Made by a program: the position numbers and the translations under genes. The notes below the pieces were generated by a model. That model ran no database searches, was not told the DNA's origin, and saw nothing but the letters and a program-made list of their open reading frames with translations. From NCBI RefSeq assembly GCF_014384995.1, contig NZ_JACRSY010000021.1:3570-67569 (forward strand): DNA of 64,000 nucleotides, in the 5' to 3' direction. Within the stretch, counting starts at the first letter, position 1. Each line of letters begins with the position of its first letter. The stretch comes from Zhenhengia yiwuensis (lineage in GTDB: Bacteria > Bacillota > Clostridia > Lachnospirales > Cellulosilyticaceae). Positions 26,759-35,765 of this stretch are shown here, in pieces.

Positions 26759-28501
26759 TCAGTTAATAGGATAGAAGTTAAGGCTAGAACTATCTTCTTT
26801 ATAGATTTCTTCTAAATAAGCTCTAAACTCTTCTAACCCCGCTTGTTGTATCTGTTTACGGAATCCTTCTACAATATCTTTTACCTCTTTTTCACTTGCA
26901 GCATACATAGCTTGAACTAACATTTCATCATAATCGAGTAAAGACATTTGAGCTTTTACTTCCATTAGAGAATCTGCTGAAAGATATGCCGTTGCATCTA
27001 AACCAGGAATTAATTTTTCTTTATATGGATATTTAGTTGCTATTTCAATAGCTCCTTCAAATCCACCTCCTGAACCTGCACCAGGACGACTTTCACCAAA
27101 TTCTTCAAGCCAATCAATATCTGTCATAATGAATTCCCAAAGTACTACACCTGTTCCTCCAAAAGATGCACCAACATTATTAATAAGCCACTCTGAATCA
27201 CCATTATTTATGTGTTCTAAAATTTCTGGTTTGACTACTGGTTTACCATCCACCATATCGTAGTGTTCACCTTCAATTCCGTAGTTGCCTAAAAGCTTAC
27301 CTTCTCTAGTGGATAAGAAATCAAAGAATGCAAAGATTTCTTCTGGATTTTCAGCTTCTGATGAAATAGCCCAAGCACCATATCCACTTTTTCCATTTAC
27401 TACTTTTGCATTATCACCTGTATAGTCATTTAAAGGTCCAAGTGGCACCCATTCACCTGTTTCATAAACAATCTCTTGGTAGTTATGAACATCTGCTATA
27501 ATTGCTGAATTGCCTATTTCTGAAACTTCTGCTGCACGCGTAGAATCCATTGTAAAGAATTCTGGATTCATCAAGTCTTCAGCTAATAACTTTCTTACAA
27601 AGTCAATTTTCTTATATACGTAATCTGTTTCTACCTCATGTTTGATGTTTCCATCTTGATCAATATTGTATCCGTCACTTACTCCCCAATTATATCCACG
27701 AACAATATAATCTAAAGTATCTTTAGATCCCCCCCAATATTTAGGCCCTAGTGGATAAACATCATTACCATTCTTATCTTTAAATCCACCATTTTTAATA
27801 TCTACTAATAAATCATAGAATTGTTCTTGTGTTCTAATTGCTGCCGGATTAATACCTAGAGCCTCCACAATAGATTTTTGAATATACATACCACCTACAT
27901 ACTCTTCTTGTGGGTTAAATTCTAAAGATCTATCCACTGCTGGAATAGAAAGTTGCATAATGTATGCACCATCTAAGTCATCCCTAAAGGTAATATTTTT
28001 ATAAGTATCATTTGGAAGATACCCTTCTTCATAATACTTACTGTACACTTTAGATTCCTTCATATATTCAGATACATCTGCAAATAGCCCTTCTTTAGCT
28101 GCTTTTAGCAATAAAGTAAATTCAGGTCTTGAAGAGTTATTTAAGTATGTTACAACAACATCTGGAATAGTCCCTGCTGCTAATTGTGAAGCTAGTACTT
28201 CTGAATCTTTAGCTCCTGGAGTATATTGAACCTCTACATCAATTCCTGTAAGTCTTTTAATCTCTTGCCCAACAGGTGTTTCACTAAAATCTTCTGGAAG
28301 TGAGTAGCCAATATCATCTACATAAGCCTGAATTGTAATAGTACGGTCAGCAATCCATGTATCTGGTCTATCTGCTGAATCCGATGTACTACCTGAAGCT
28401 TCTGTACCTCCATCTTTAGCTGTACAGCCTGTAAGTGTTCCTAATAACATGGTTGTTACCATCGTTGTCGCCATAATCATTCTAAAAATCTTACTTTTCA
28501 T
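26759..28501 (-). CDS. Extracellular solute-binding lipoprotein (LplA-like)
   Basis: A 580-residue binding protein of the large LplA/YtcQ class. From the ATG at 28501 (preceded by AAGGGGGG) the signal peptide runs to the lipobox LTGC, with Cys26 as lipid anchor. The longer reading from 28555 would add residues before the signal peptide and lacks a ribosome site. It captures an oligosaccharide outside the membrane and passes it to the two permeases encoded on either side. Together with the YesM/YesN pair upstream this is a common Firmicutes arrangement for complex-sugar uptake. Confidence 0.93.
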   Translation of the reverse strand: MKSKIFRMIMATTMVTTMLLGTLTGCTAKDGGTEASGSTSDSADRPDTWIADRTITIQAYVDDIGYSLPEDFSETPVGQEIKRLTGIDVEVQYTPGAKDSEVLASQLAAGTIPDVVVTYLNNSSRPEFTLLLKAAKEGLFADVSEYMKESKVYSKYYEEGYLPNDTYKNITFRDDLDGAYIMQLSIPAVDRSLEFNPQEEYVGGMYIQKSIVEALGINPAAIRTQEQFYDLLVDIKNGGFKDKNGNDVYPLGPKYWGGSKDTLDYIVRGYNWGVSDGYNIDQDGNIKHEVETDYVYKKIDFVRKLLAEDLMNPEFFTMDSTRAAEVSEIGNSAIIADVHNYQEIVYETGEWVPLGPLNDYTGDNAKVVNGKSGYGAWAISSEAENPEEIFAFFDFLSTREGKLLGNYGIEGEHYDMVDGKPVVKPEILEHINNGDSEWLINNVGASFGGTGVVLWEFIMTDIDWLEEFGESRPGAGSGGGFEGAIEIATKYPYKEKLIPGLDATAYLSADSLMEVKAQMSLLDYDEMLVQAMYAASEKEVKDIVEGFRKQIQQAGLEEFRAYLEEIYKEDSSSLNFYPIN

Positions 28502-28548
28502 ATGAACCCCCCTTATTTTTTCCCTTAGCAAGTTTAATGGGAATACTC

Positions 28549-29538
28549 TTACCAAAGTCCAACTTCCGTAAATTTCTTTGAAAGCTTATTACAAATTACA
28601 ACTAATACCAGTCCTACTACACCTTGAATAAGTCCAATGGCTGTGGCATAGCCAAATTGTCCACTGCCAAGGCCGATACGAACCACGAAAGTATCTAACG
28701 TATCTGCTAAAGCCATATTCCCTGGTGTTCTTAATAAGTAAATTTGTTCGAAACCTGAAGATAAAAGCCCACCTACACCCATGATAAAAAGTAATCCAAT
28801 CGTTCCTCTTATACTTGGCAATGTAATATGCCATATCTTCTTAAGCTTTGAACATCCATCCATATCGGCTGCTTCATAAAGTGCTTGATCTACAGAGCTA
28901 ATAGCAGCTAAGTAAATAATAGAATCCCAACCGATATTTCTCCATAAATCCATAGAGAACAAGATTTGGAAGAAATATTTTGCCTCCATTAAGAAGAATG
29001 TGCTAGGGTCCCCCCCCATACTTCCAATGATTTGGTTAAGCACCCCTGTTCCTGGAGCAAGCACTCTTTGCATAATCGTTACAATAATTACAGAGGATAA
29101 AAAGTGTGGTAAATATGTAATAGTTTGAACTGTCTTCTTAAACTTTAAGTTACGGATTTCATTGAGCATTAGCGCTAAAAGAATAGCAAATGGAAACTCA
29201 AGAATACATTTAATAAAACCAACACTTAATGTATTACGAAGTAACCTTAAACAATCATAACTACTGAAAAAGGTCTTAAAGTACCTAAAACCTACCCATG
29301 GACTTCCCCAAATTCCTTCTTTAAAGGAATAATCCTTAAAAGCAAGGACAATACCTGTCATGGGGACATAGCAGAGTAAAATGAAATAAATGATACAAGG
29401 TACAAGCATAAGATAAAGTGGCCAGTATTTTTTAGTATTTTTTATAGCTGCACCCTTCCATTTTTCTACCTTACTTAATTCTGGCTGGGCATTTACTATA
29501 TTTTCGTACTCTATAGATTTAGCATTGGTACTACTCAT
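28549..29538 (-). CDS. Sugar ABC transporter permease (LplB-like)
   Basis: A 329-residue permease with six membrane segments. The EAA loop is YEAADMDGCSKLKKIWHITLP. The N-terminal 40 residues are cytoplasmic, as in LplB/YteP proteins. It is the first gene of the glycan operon; the binding-protein gene follows after 47 bases. A possible promoter lies upstream at 29578-29606. Confidence 0.93.
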   Translation of the reverse strand: MSSTNAKSIEYENIVNAQPELSKVEKWKGAAIKNTKKYWPLYLMLVPCIIYFILLCYVPMTGIVLAFKDYSFKEGIWGSPWVGFRYFKTFFSSYDCLRLLRNTLSVGFIKCILEFPFAILLALMLNEIRNLKFKKTVQTITYLPHFLSSVIIVTIMQRVLAPGTGVLNQIIGSMGGDPSTFFLMEAKYFFQILFSMDLWRNIGWDSIIYLAAISSVDQALYEAADMDGCSKLKKIWHITLPSIRGTIGLLFIMGVGGLLSSGFEQIYLLRTPGNMALADTLDTFVVRIGLGSGQFGYATAIGLIQGVVGLVLVVICNKLSKKFTEVGLW

Positions 29539-29577
29539 GTAACTCCCCCTCTTATTTTTAAATTAGTTTCTATCTTC

Positions 29578-29606
29578 ATCATAAATTTTTTCCTTATAGT
29601 CAACAA
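29578..29606 (-). promoter_or_regulatory. Possible promoter of the glycan operon
   Basis: On the minus strand TTGTTG (complement of 29601-29606) and TATGAT (complement of 29578-29583) stand 17 bases apart, about 40 bases before the first permease gene. The -35 box is only a fair match. Confidence 0.4.
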
Positions 29607-29643
29607 TGTAAAAAACTTCGTTATTTAGTGTCTATTTCTACAC

Positions 29644-30573
29644 TCAATTATCATCTCGTTTTCTCTGTGGCATATGTACTTCTGGCTTATTAATAACTGT
29701 TCCATCTGACAACCTTACATAAGTCTCGAAGCCCTCTATATTATTTTGATCAAGTATAAAGATTCTAGCTCCTCTTAAGAAATCCTCTTGTCCATAGGTA
29801 TTATAGCCAGTTGCCCTTCCATATCCTAAAGTGATTCCATACATTTCTCCATAGAAATCATTAATATGATCATGTCCTACAAATACTCCCTTGGTATGGC
29901 CTGCTTCCTGCATAGCTGCAAAAAATCCTGAGTTGATTTTAGGACTGCAAATACCTTCTCTCTTCTTACCATAGCAAATCTCCATATCCCAAAGTTCGTG
30001 ATATTCTGGAAGTGGTATATGCATAAATAGAAGAGCTGAAAAGTTAGGATTTTTTTCTTCATACTCCTTTATTTTTTCTTGGTACCAATTAATCTGTTCC
30101 TGCTGTACGTAGGCATAGCCCCCTATATGTTTAATCGGATTATAATTACCTGAATCCATTCCTACAATAACCCATTTTACTTCTCCATTCCCATCTACTA
30201 CTTCCAACATGTGATTGCCCATACCTACTTTTGAGCGTTCATCATGATAAGCTACACAATTAGGTATAGCTGTAATCATAGGGAATAAAATGCTATAATC
30301 TGCTCCCTCTTCTGTGTCATGATTTCCAAATGTATAGCTAAAAGGAATTTGTGATTCAATAACAGGTGCTAATGCCAAATGAAGATGTTCCACGTTATTT
30401 TCTCCATATACTGTATCTCCCGTAATCATAATAAAATCAGGATTTTCCTCTTTTAATATTTTTCTCATTAACCTTACTGTCTCTTCATCTACCTGATTGT
30501 TATCGCTAAAGTGAATATCTGTAAACTGCAAAATTTTAAATTTACCTTCTTCTGAAAAAACAAGTTTACTCAT
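29644..30573 (-). CDS. Calcineurin-like metallophosphoesterase
   Basis: A 309-residue enzyme of the YfcE/Icc type. The metal motifs are TDIHFSD, GDTVYG, GNHDTE, a histidine in MHIPLPE and GHDHINDF, in the canonical order. There is no signal peptide. It lies 105 bases upstream of the first permease gene on the same strand and may share regulation with it. The substrate is unknown; purple-acid-type, cAMP and sugar-phosphate substrates are all possible in this superfamily. Confidence 0.87.
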   Translation of the reverse strand: MSKLVFSEEGKFKILQFTDIHFSDNNQVDEETVRLMRKILKEENPDFIMITGDTVYGENNVEHLHLALAPVIESQIPFSYTFGNHDTEEGADYSILFPMITAIPNCVAYHDERSKVGMGNHMLEVVDGNGEVKWVIVGMDSGNYNPIKHIGGYAYVQQEQINWYQEKIKEYEEKNPNFSALLFMHIPLPEYHELWDMEICYGKKREGICSPKINSGFFAAMQEAGHTKGVFVGHDHINDFYGEMYGITLGYGRATGYNTYGQEDFLRGARIFILDQNNIEGFETYVRLSDGTVINKPEVHMPQRKRDDN

Positions 30574-30686
30574 TTATGTAACCTCCATTCTTTGCTTCTA
30601 CTGCAAGATTACTAAAATTTGTATCCCTCTCACAATGGACAATTCTACGCACAAGAATGGATATTTCTACAACTTTTCTAATTTGA

Positions 30687-30715
30687 TTGAATAACTTAAA
30701 AATTGATAGTATAGT
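30687..30715 (+). promoter_or_regulatory. Promoter of the plus-strand two-gene unit
   Basis: TTGAAT (30687-30692) and TATAGT (30710-30715) are exactly 17 bases apart, 51 bases before the first start codon. It reads away from the phosphoesterase gene. Confidence 0.6.
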
Positions 30716-30766
30716 AGTGACATCTTAAACACTTATTTATTCTATTGACTTTAAAGGAGTGTTCTT

Positions 30767-31219
30767 ATGAAACAAATATATGACGTAGGTGGTATACTCA
30801 ACAAAGGCTTTGTAGGTCAAATTGCTTATTCAATCTGCTTAGATCAGCCCTATGAAGAAATGGCATTATCATTTGCTTTTGATAAGCAATATTATGATTC
30901 AATTACAGAAGAACTCAAAAAAGAATTAGTAGCTGAGTGCCATGGTAAATACAATGCCAACTCTGCTACAGATGAAATGATTACAGCAACCATAAAAAGT
31001 ATGAAAACAGAATTACAAATTATTGTAACTATGAATGATGAATTCATAGGTGGTGTACATCGCCAAGATAATCCTAAAATCATCTACTTCTCAAAAACTC
31101 AAGCTACTGAAGGTTGTATTCCTCAAGAATCTATTAATGGTGTCATTAGAGTAACTGTTGTAGCTTTTAGCGTTATTCAAGATGATACACACTATAAGCT
31201 TTCTTTATCAGTAAATTAA
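30767..31219 (+). CDS. Unrecognised 150-residue cytoplasmic protein
   Basis: I do not recognise a family. The protein is soluble, with no signal peptide or membrane segment. It has a middle helical part with alternating acidic and lysine residues (ITEELKKELVAECHGKYNAN) and a beta-rich second half (ELQIIVTMNDEFIGG, GVIRVTVVAFSVI). AAAGGAG precedes the ATG. It is followed after 13 bases by a PHP-domain gene, so the two probably act together. The two plus-strand genes interrupt a long run of minus-strand sugar genes. Confidence 0.75.
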   Translation: MKQIYDVGGILNKGFVGQIAYSICLDQPYEEMALSFAFDKQYYDSITEELKKELVAECHGKYNANSATDEMITATIKSMKTELQIIVTMNDEFIGGVHRQDNPKIIYFSKTQATEGCIPQESINGVIRVTVVAFSVIQDDTHYKLSLSVN

Positions 31220-31232
31220 AAGGAGGATGATT

Positions 31233-32153
31233 ATGTATAAGCGCTTAGAACTACATAACCATACAATAGAATCGGATGGTAATTTAACACCATCAGAACT
31301 TATTGACCTTATGTGTGATGATAAAGTAGATGCTTTTGCTTTAACTGACCACAATACTATTTCAGGTCATATAAAAATTCAGGAAGCTTTAGCCAAAAAA
31401 AATATTCCTCTCTCCTGTATATACGGAATGGAATATACTACTTATTATGGTCATATCCTCTGTTTTGACCTTAAAGAATATATCCCTTGGGAGAATATTA
31501 ATTTGCATAACCCAGAATTACTCTTTAAAGCTATAAAAGAAAAAGGGGCTCTAGCTGGCGTTGCTCATCCTTTCTCATATGGTTATCCTATTGGCTGCTG
31601 CCGTTTTGAAATGACTTTCACAGACTATTCCTGCCTAGATTTTATTGAAATTTTCAATAATCCTGAACCTTTACATGAAGTTAATGAGCAAGGCCTTCTA
31701 TGGTGGGAATCCCTTATTCTAGAAGGTCACCGTATTGCTTTTACAAGCGGTATGGACTTACATAGTAAAGACAGTATGCATGGTCAGTTTGCAACCTTCA
31801 TTGAGGGAAAAGAAAATGGTGATATCATTACAGAGCTTAAACAAGCGATTCATACTCAAAGAACATGGGTGTCAAAGGGTCCTCTTCTTGTGATAGAAAA
31901 AAATGATTATACAAAGACACTTTATATTTCTATCCAAAATACAACTAAACCTGGCTATGTAGAAGACGAGAGACCTTACCTCTTATCTCTTCGCACAAAA
32001 AAAGAGACTTTATGCTTTTCATTTAATCATAAAGCTCCTCTTATTATCCCTTATTCAAACTTAAATAGTTCTTCTATTCTCATTCCAAAACTTTATAAAG
32101 ATAACTTGGAAATAGAAAATCTTATTGCAGTTGCTCCTGTTATCTATCTATAA
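31233..32153 (+). CDS. PHP-domain phosphoesterase
   Basis: A 306-residue PHP protein. Metal motifs: ELHNHTIESDG at the start, LTDHNTI, GMEYTTYYGH, VAHPF and GMDLHSKD near residue 175. This pattern is that of stand-alone PHP phosphoesterases (YciV/TrpH type). The ATG at 31233 fits the AAGGAGG at 31220-31226, whereas the ATG at 31227 touches it. The stop overlaps the stop of the convergent YesN gene by six bases. The C-terminal 90 residues are beta-rich and not typical of the core family. Confidence 0.82.
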   Translation: MYKRLELHNHTIESDGNLTPSELIDLMCDDKVDAFALTDHNTISGHIKIQEALAKKNIPLSCIYGMEYTTYYGHILCFDLKEYIPWENINLHNPELLFKAIKEKGALAGVAHPFSYGYPIGCCRFEMTFTDYSCLDFIEIFNNPEPLHEVNEQGLLWWESLILEGHRIAFTSGMDLHSKDSMHGQFATFIEGKENGDIITELKQAIHTQRTWVSKGPLLVIEKNDYTKTLYISIQNTTKPGYVEDERPYLLSLRTKKETLCFSFNHKAPLIIPYSNLNSSSILIPKLYKDNLEIENLIAVAPVIYL

Positions 32154-33761
32154 TTTACTACAACTTTTTCTATACTGCATTGGAGTTTGGCCAGTAGCTT
32201 TTTTGAAGACTTTAAAAAAGTACTGGCTATCTTCATATCCAACCTCTTTTGCAATATCTACAACACTTTTTTCTGATCCTACTAAGTATTCTTTTGCTTT
32301 TTTTAACCTTAGCTCCTTAATATAGTTAAGTGTTGTCTGCCCAGTCTCCTTCTTAAAGACTGAAGAAAAGTAATTAGGGCTCATAGTAAAACGCTCTGCT
32401 AAATCATTAATAGCAATATCTTCATTATAGTGCTCTGTAATATACTTAACGGCCAGCTTCATTTTATTTTTAGCTGTTGCATCTACATTACTCTCTAAAT
32501 TTAAACAATCTACTATGACACTCCATAAATGTTCCCTGAGTTGTTTAATAGAAGAGATAGACACTAATTCTTCTACATCAAATACAAGTTGTTCCACTTT
32601 TTCTGGCTCTTTTTCCAAAATAGAGTTAGATGATTTTAATACAATTCCTATAATACGCACCCACATCATGCGAATATAACTGATATTATACTTTCTAATA
32701 TTCTCATCTGAAAAAATAGTATTAATCATAAATTGAATATTCCCTATATCTAATCGTTCTATGTACTGATTAAGCATATGCAATTGCGCTGTAGGTAATT
32801 GCATAACATCTAAAAGCCTAATATCATCATAAAAATATATATTACCATTTCCATGAATTAACCTTTGCTGAAAAGCCTTTTTCGCTTCTTTAGTCCCTTT
32901 TATAAATAAATAATCTTTTATAGAGCTAACTCCTATACTCGTTGAGATATTCATGCGATTCCAGAGGTTACCTTGTACTATAGATAACAGTTGTTCTGCT
33001 TCTGCTCTTAATGTCACACCACAGGTATTAGATAAAATCGCAAAAAGCTGATTACTATTGGATAAATTATTAATAATTATTTTATCACTTTTAATATTAC
33101 TCTCATTAAAAATGTTTCTTATAGCAAATCGAATAAGCTGATTATCTTGGTAATGATAGGAATCTTTTTCATAACTATCTCCATCAATATTAATCAAAAT
33201 AGTCATTAGCTTCCTATTTTGAAGTGGAAAATATACTTCTATACTCTGTTTCAATGAAAGCGCTTCTCCTTCTAAAGGTTCAAGCTGATGAAGTAAAGCA
33301 TTCAAATTCTTCTCTAGTAAATACTGTTCATTTTCCTTGAGAATTCTCTCGCCTTTTTTAAGTATCCTATATTGTTCTTCTCTTTTTTCTAGTTCTTCTA
33401 AAGCAGTATTCATAACTTTTTTAAGTTCATCATTAGAAATAGGTTTTAGTAAATACGCACTAACCCCTAGCTGAATTGCCTGCTCTGCATAAGAAAATTC
33501 TGCATACCCACTTAATATCATAAATTGAATATGAGGATAAAGAGGCTTGGCTTGTCGTATAAAATCAAGCCCACTCATATCTGCCATTCTAATATCAGTA
33601 ATAACAATATCAATCTCTTCTTCCTGTAATACAGATAAAGCCTTTAATCCATCATCTGCCTCTTGTATCTTCTCAAATTCAAATCCTAAATACTCTAACC
33701 TTGCTTGAATTCCTTGTCTTATAAGTGTCTCATCATCTACTATTAAAATTCTTCTGCTCAT
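32148..33761 (-). CDS. YesN-type response regulator (AraC output)
   Basis: A 537-residue regulator. The receiver domain has VDDE and the phosphorylation site Asp56 in IVITDIRMADMSG. A long linker with a GGDEF-like remnant separates it from two AraC-type helix-turn-helix motifs at the C terminus (DLAERFTMSPNYFSSVFKKE and DIAKEVGYEDSQYFFKVFKK). The ATG at 33761 follows AAGGAG; the longer reading from 33809 overlaps the kinase end and lacks a ribosome site. It pairs with the YesM-type kinase upstream and most likely turns on the sugar operon at 14416-29538. Confidence 0.93.
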   Translation of the reverse strand: MSRRILIVDDETLIRQGIQARLEYLGFEFEKIQEADDGLKALSVLQEEEIDIVITDIRMADMSGLDFIRQAKPLYPHIQFMILSGYAEFSYAEQAIQLGVSAYLLKPISNDELKKVMNTALEELEKREEQYRILKKGERILKENEQYLLEKNLNALLHQLEPLEGEALSLKQSIEVYFPLQNRKLMTILINIDGDSYEKDSYHYQDNQLIRFAIRNIFNESNIKSDKIIINNLSNSNQLFAILSNTCGVTLRAEAEQLLSIVQGNLWNRMNISTSIGVSSIKDYLFIKGTKEAKKAFQQRLIHGNGNIYFYDDIRLLDVMQLPTAQLHMLNQYIERLDIGNIQFMINTIFSDENIRKYNISYIRMMWVRIIGIVLKSSNSILEKEPEKVEQLVFDVEELVSISSIKQLREHLWSVIVDCLNLESNVDATAKNKMKLAVKYITEHYNEDIAINDLAERFTMSPNYFSSVFKKETGQTTLNYIKELRLKKAKEYLVGSEKSVVDIAKEVGYEDSQYFFKVFKKATGQTPMQYRKSCSKL

Positions 33762-33775
33762 TTTATTCCATCTCC

Positions 33776-35551
33776 TTACTGAATAAATGGTAGTTTTATC
33801 GTAAAACAAGTACCTTCATTAGGTTTACTCCTTATTGTAATGCCATACTGATTTCCACATGCTAGTTTAATTCTTTGGTTAACATTTCTTATACCTATCC
33901 CTTTTTTCTTATCTTCTTTACTTACTTCATTTGCCTGTATATATTCTTTTAACGCTATGAGCTGATTTAATTCCATTCCCACCCCATTATCTTCTACTTC
34001 TATACATATGCATCCCTCATCTTTCTTAATAGAGATTGTTAGTATTCCTTTTGTTTGTTTCATGTTCAAACCATGACTAAGCGCATTCTCTACAATGGGT
34101 TGTAAGATAAAACGTAATACCTGATTTTTCAACAGATCTTGTTCTAAGTTATAGACTACATCAAACTTATTTCCAAATCTTGCTTTCTGGATAAATATAT
34201 AGTTTTGGATATGCCTAATCTCTTGCTCTAGAGGAACATACTCACCATAATTTTTACCTAAGCTATACCTAAATATATCTCCTAATTTTTCACATAAATC
34301 GCATATATCAAATGCATGCTTAACAGCTGCTAATGAACTAATCGTCTCCAATGTGTTATAGAGAAAATGGGGATTAATCTGTAACTGTAGACTTTTCAGC
34401 TGTGCTTCTTTCTTTTCTAGTTGCTGAATATAATTCTTTTGTATAAGTTCATCTAACCGTTTTAACATAATATTAAAATGTCTATCTAGTATAGTAATCT
34501 CATCATTCCCTGCAATTTCTTCTGTTACAGTGAAATTGCCTTCTTCTGCCAACCTTATTTTTTGAATTAAACATCCTACTCTTCTTGAGAAACTCCTTGT
34601 AAATAAATAAGTTGTTATTGCAATCAAGCTTATGAGTAAAAAAAGAATCCATAAAATAGAATTCTGCAGAGTTTCTTGCTTTCTATCAAAGAAATCATTC
34701 TCAAAAATAAAGAGTACTTTTAATTTATAAAGATTGAGCCTGTCTCCATAAATCATTTTATTATCTTTAAAAATCATCTTATGCGAGCTAAGTTGGTCAA
34801 AGGCTAATCCTTCTAACACACTAGTAGAGTAAATATTAGAAGTATAAACAATAGACTCCTCTTCATCTAATACAATAATGTCATATGGTGACGTTAACTC
34901 CTTCTTATCCTTAGGGGGTTCAAACAGCTTAGTCGTATCGATATCTAACTTCACAAAACCTAAATAATCTTTTTTTAAAGATTCCGTATCAATATAATAG
35001 ATAGGTTCAATTAAAGATAATATATTTTCCTGTCTATCTACACTTAAGTAAGTAAAAATCCCTTCACTTAAAATCCTATCCTCACTATACCAAGATTCTT
35101 TTCGTGCCTCTTCTATCATCGATACTTTATCCCCATATATTTTTGCATCTTTTATATTTGAATAAACCATACAATTTCTAAACTTATTATAGTCTTCTAC
35201 ACCTAGGCATTTTCTTACTTCTACTGTAACTTTTTTCCCTTTGACATAGGGGTTTGTATCCTGCCCTCTATTTAGTAATTCATCTATAATAATTGTATTA
35301 TCTGCTATTTGATGTAAACGATATTGATACCTTAGCAAACTTTCATTCATATTTGCTACATATTGTTTTGCAATCTGTGAGTAGGATTCATTTAAAGTTT
35401 CTTCTACGGAACTTGAAAGATGACTAAATAATAGTGAACCAATAATGCCGATTGGCACTATACTCACTATTAATGTAAAGAGTACTAGCTGTACAAATAT
35501 GGTATTAGAATGGAATAAATAAGTAGTAATCTTCCTCCTTATTTCTTTCAT
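33776..35551 (-). CDS. YesM-type sensor histidine kinase
   Basis: A 591-residue sensor with membrane segments at about 21-42 and 298-318 around a large outside domain, then HAMP. The kinase part has the YesM signature LQLQINPHFLYNTLETISS with His395, and an ATPase domain with VENALSHGLN and EDNGVGM. Kinases of this class sense sugars or a loaded binding protein and act on the AraC-type regulator encoded 14 bases downstream. Confidence 0.93.
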   Translation of the reverse strand: MKEIRRKITTYLFHSNTIFVQLVLFTLIVSIVPIGIIGSLLFSHLSSSVEETLNESYSQIAKQYVANMNESLLRYQYRLHQIADNTIIIDELLNRGQDTNPYVKGKKVTVEVRKCLGVEDYNKFRNCMVYSNIKDAKIYGDKVSMIEEARKESWYSEDRILSEGIFTYLSVDRQENILSLIEPIYYIDTESLKKDYLGFVKLDIDTTKLFEPPKDKKELTSPYDIIVLDEEESIVYTSNIYSTSVLEGLAFDQLSSHKMIFKDNKMIYGDRLNLYKLKVLFIFENDFFDRKQETLQNSILWILFLLISLIAITTYLFTRSFSRRVGCLIQKIRLAEEGNFTVTEEIAGNDEITILDRHFNIMLKRLDELIQKNYIQQLEKKEAQLKSLQLQINPHFLYNTLETISSLAAVKHAFDICDLCEKLGDIFRYSLGKNYGEYVPLEQEIRHIQNYIFIQKARFGNKFDVVYNLEQDLLKNQVLRFILQPIVENALSHGLNMKQTKGILTISIKKDEGCICIEVEDNGVGMELNQLIALKEYIQANEVSKEDKKKGIGIRNVNQRIKLACGNQYGITIRSKPNEGTCFTIKLPFIQ

Positions 35552-35724
35552 TAATCTCCCCCTATGTAAATAAATCTAATTCATAATATTTGTAATGCTT
35601 ATTATGATTCATAATTATAACATAGAACCTCTTTAACCCGAATATTTTTTCATAATTTTATATATTTTTATCATAAATTTAATATTAATTTTATCTAATT
35701 TTAACTTATATTTAAAACACTAAA

Positions 35725-35757
35725 AAAGAGTGCATAGGAAATTCCTATACACTCTTT
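35725..35757 (-). terminator. Rho-independent terminator of secA
   Basis: AAAGAGTG with ATAGGAA (35725-35740) pairs with TTCCTAT and CACTCTTT (35742-35757), with one unpaired base on each side. On the minus strand a T-run follows. It lies eight bases after the secA stop. Confidence 0.75.
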
Positions 35758-35765
35758 CATTTTAT

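Noticed and set aside
33255..33268. Catabolite-repression (cre)-like sequence TGAAAGCGCTTCTC
   Set aside because: The last bases do not fit the cre consensus and it lies inside the YesN-type gene, far from its promoter.
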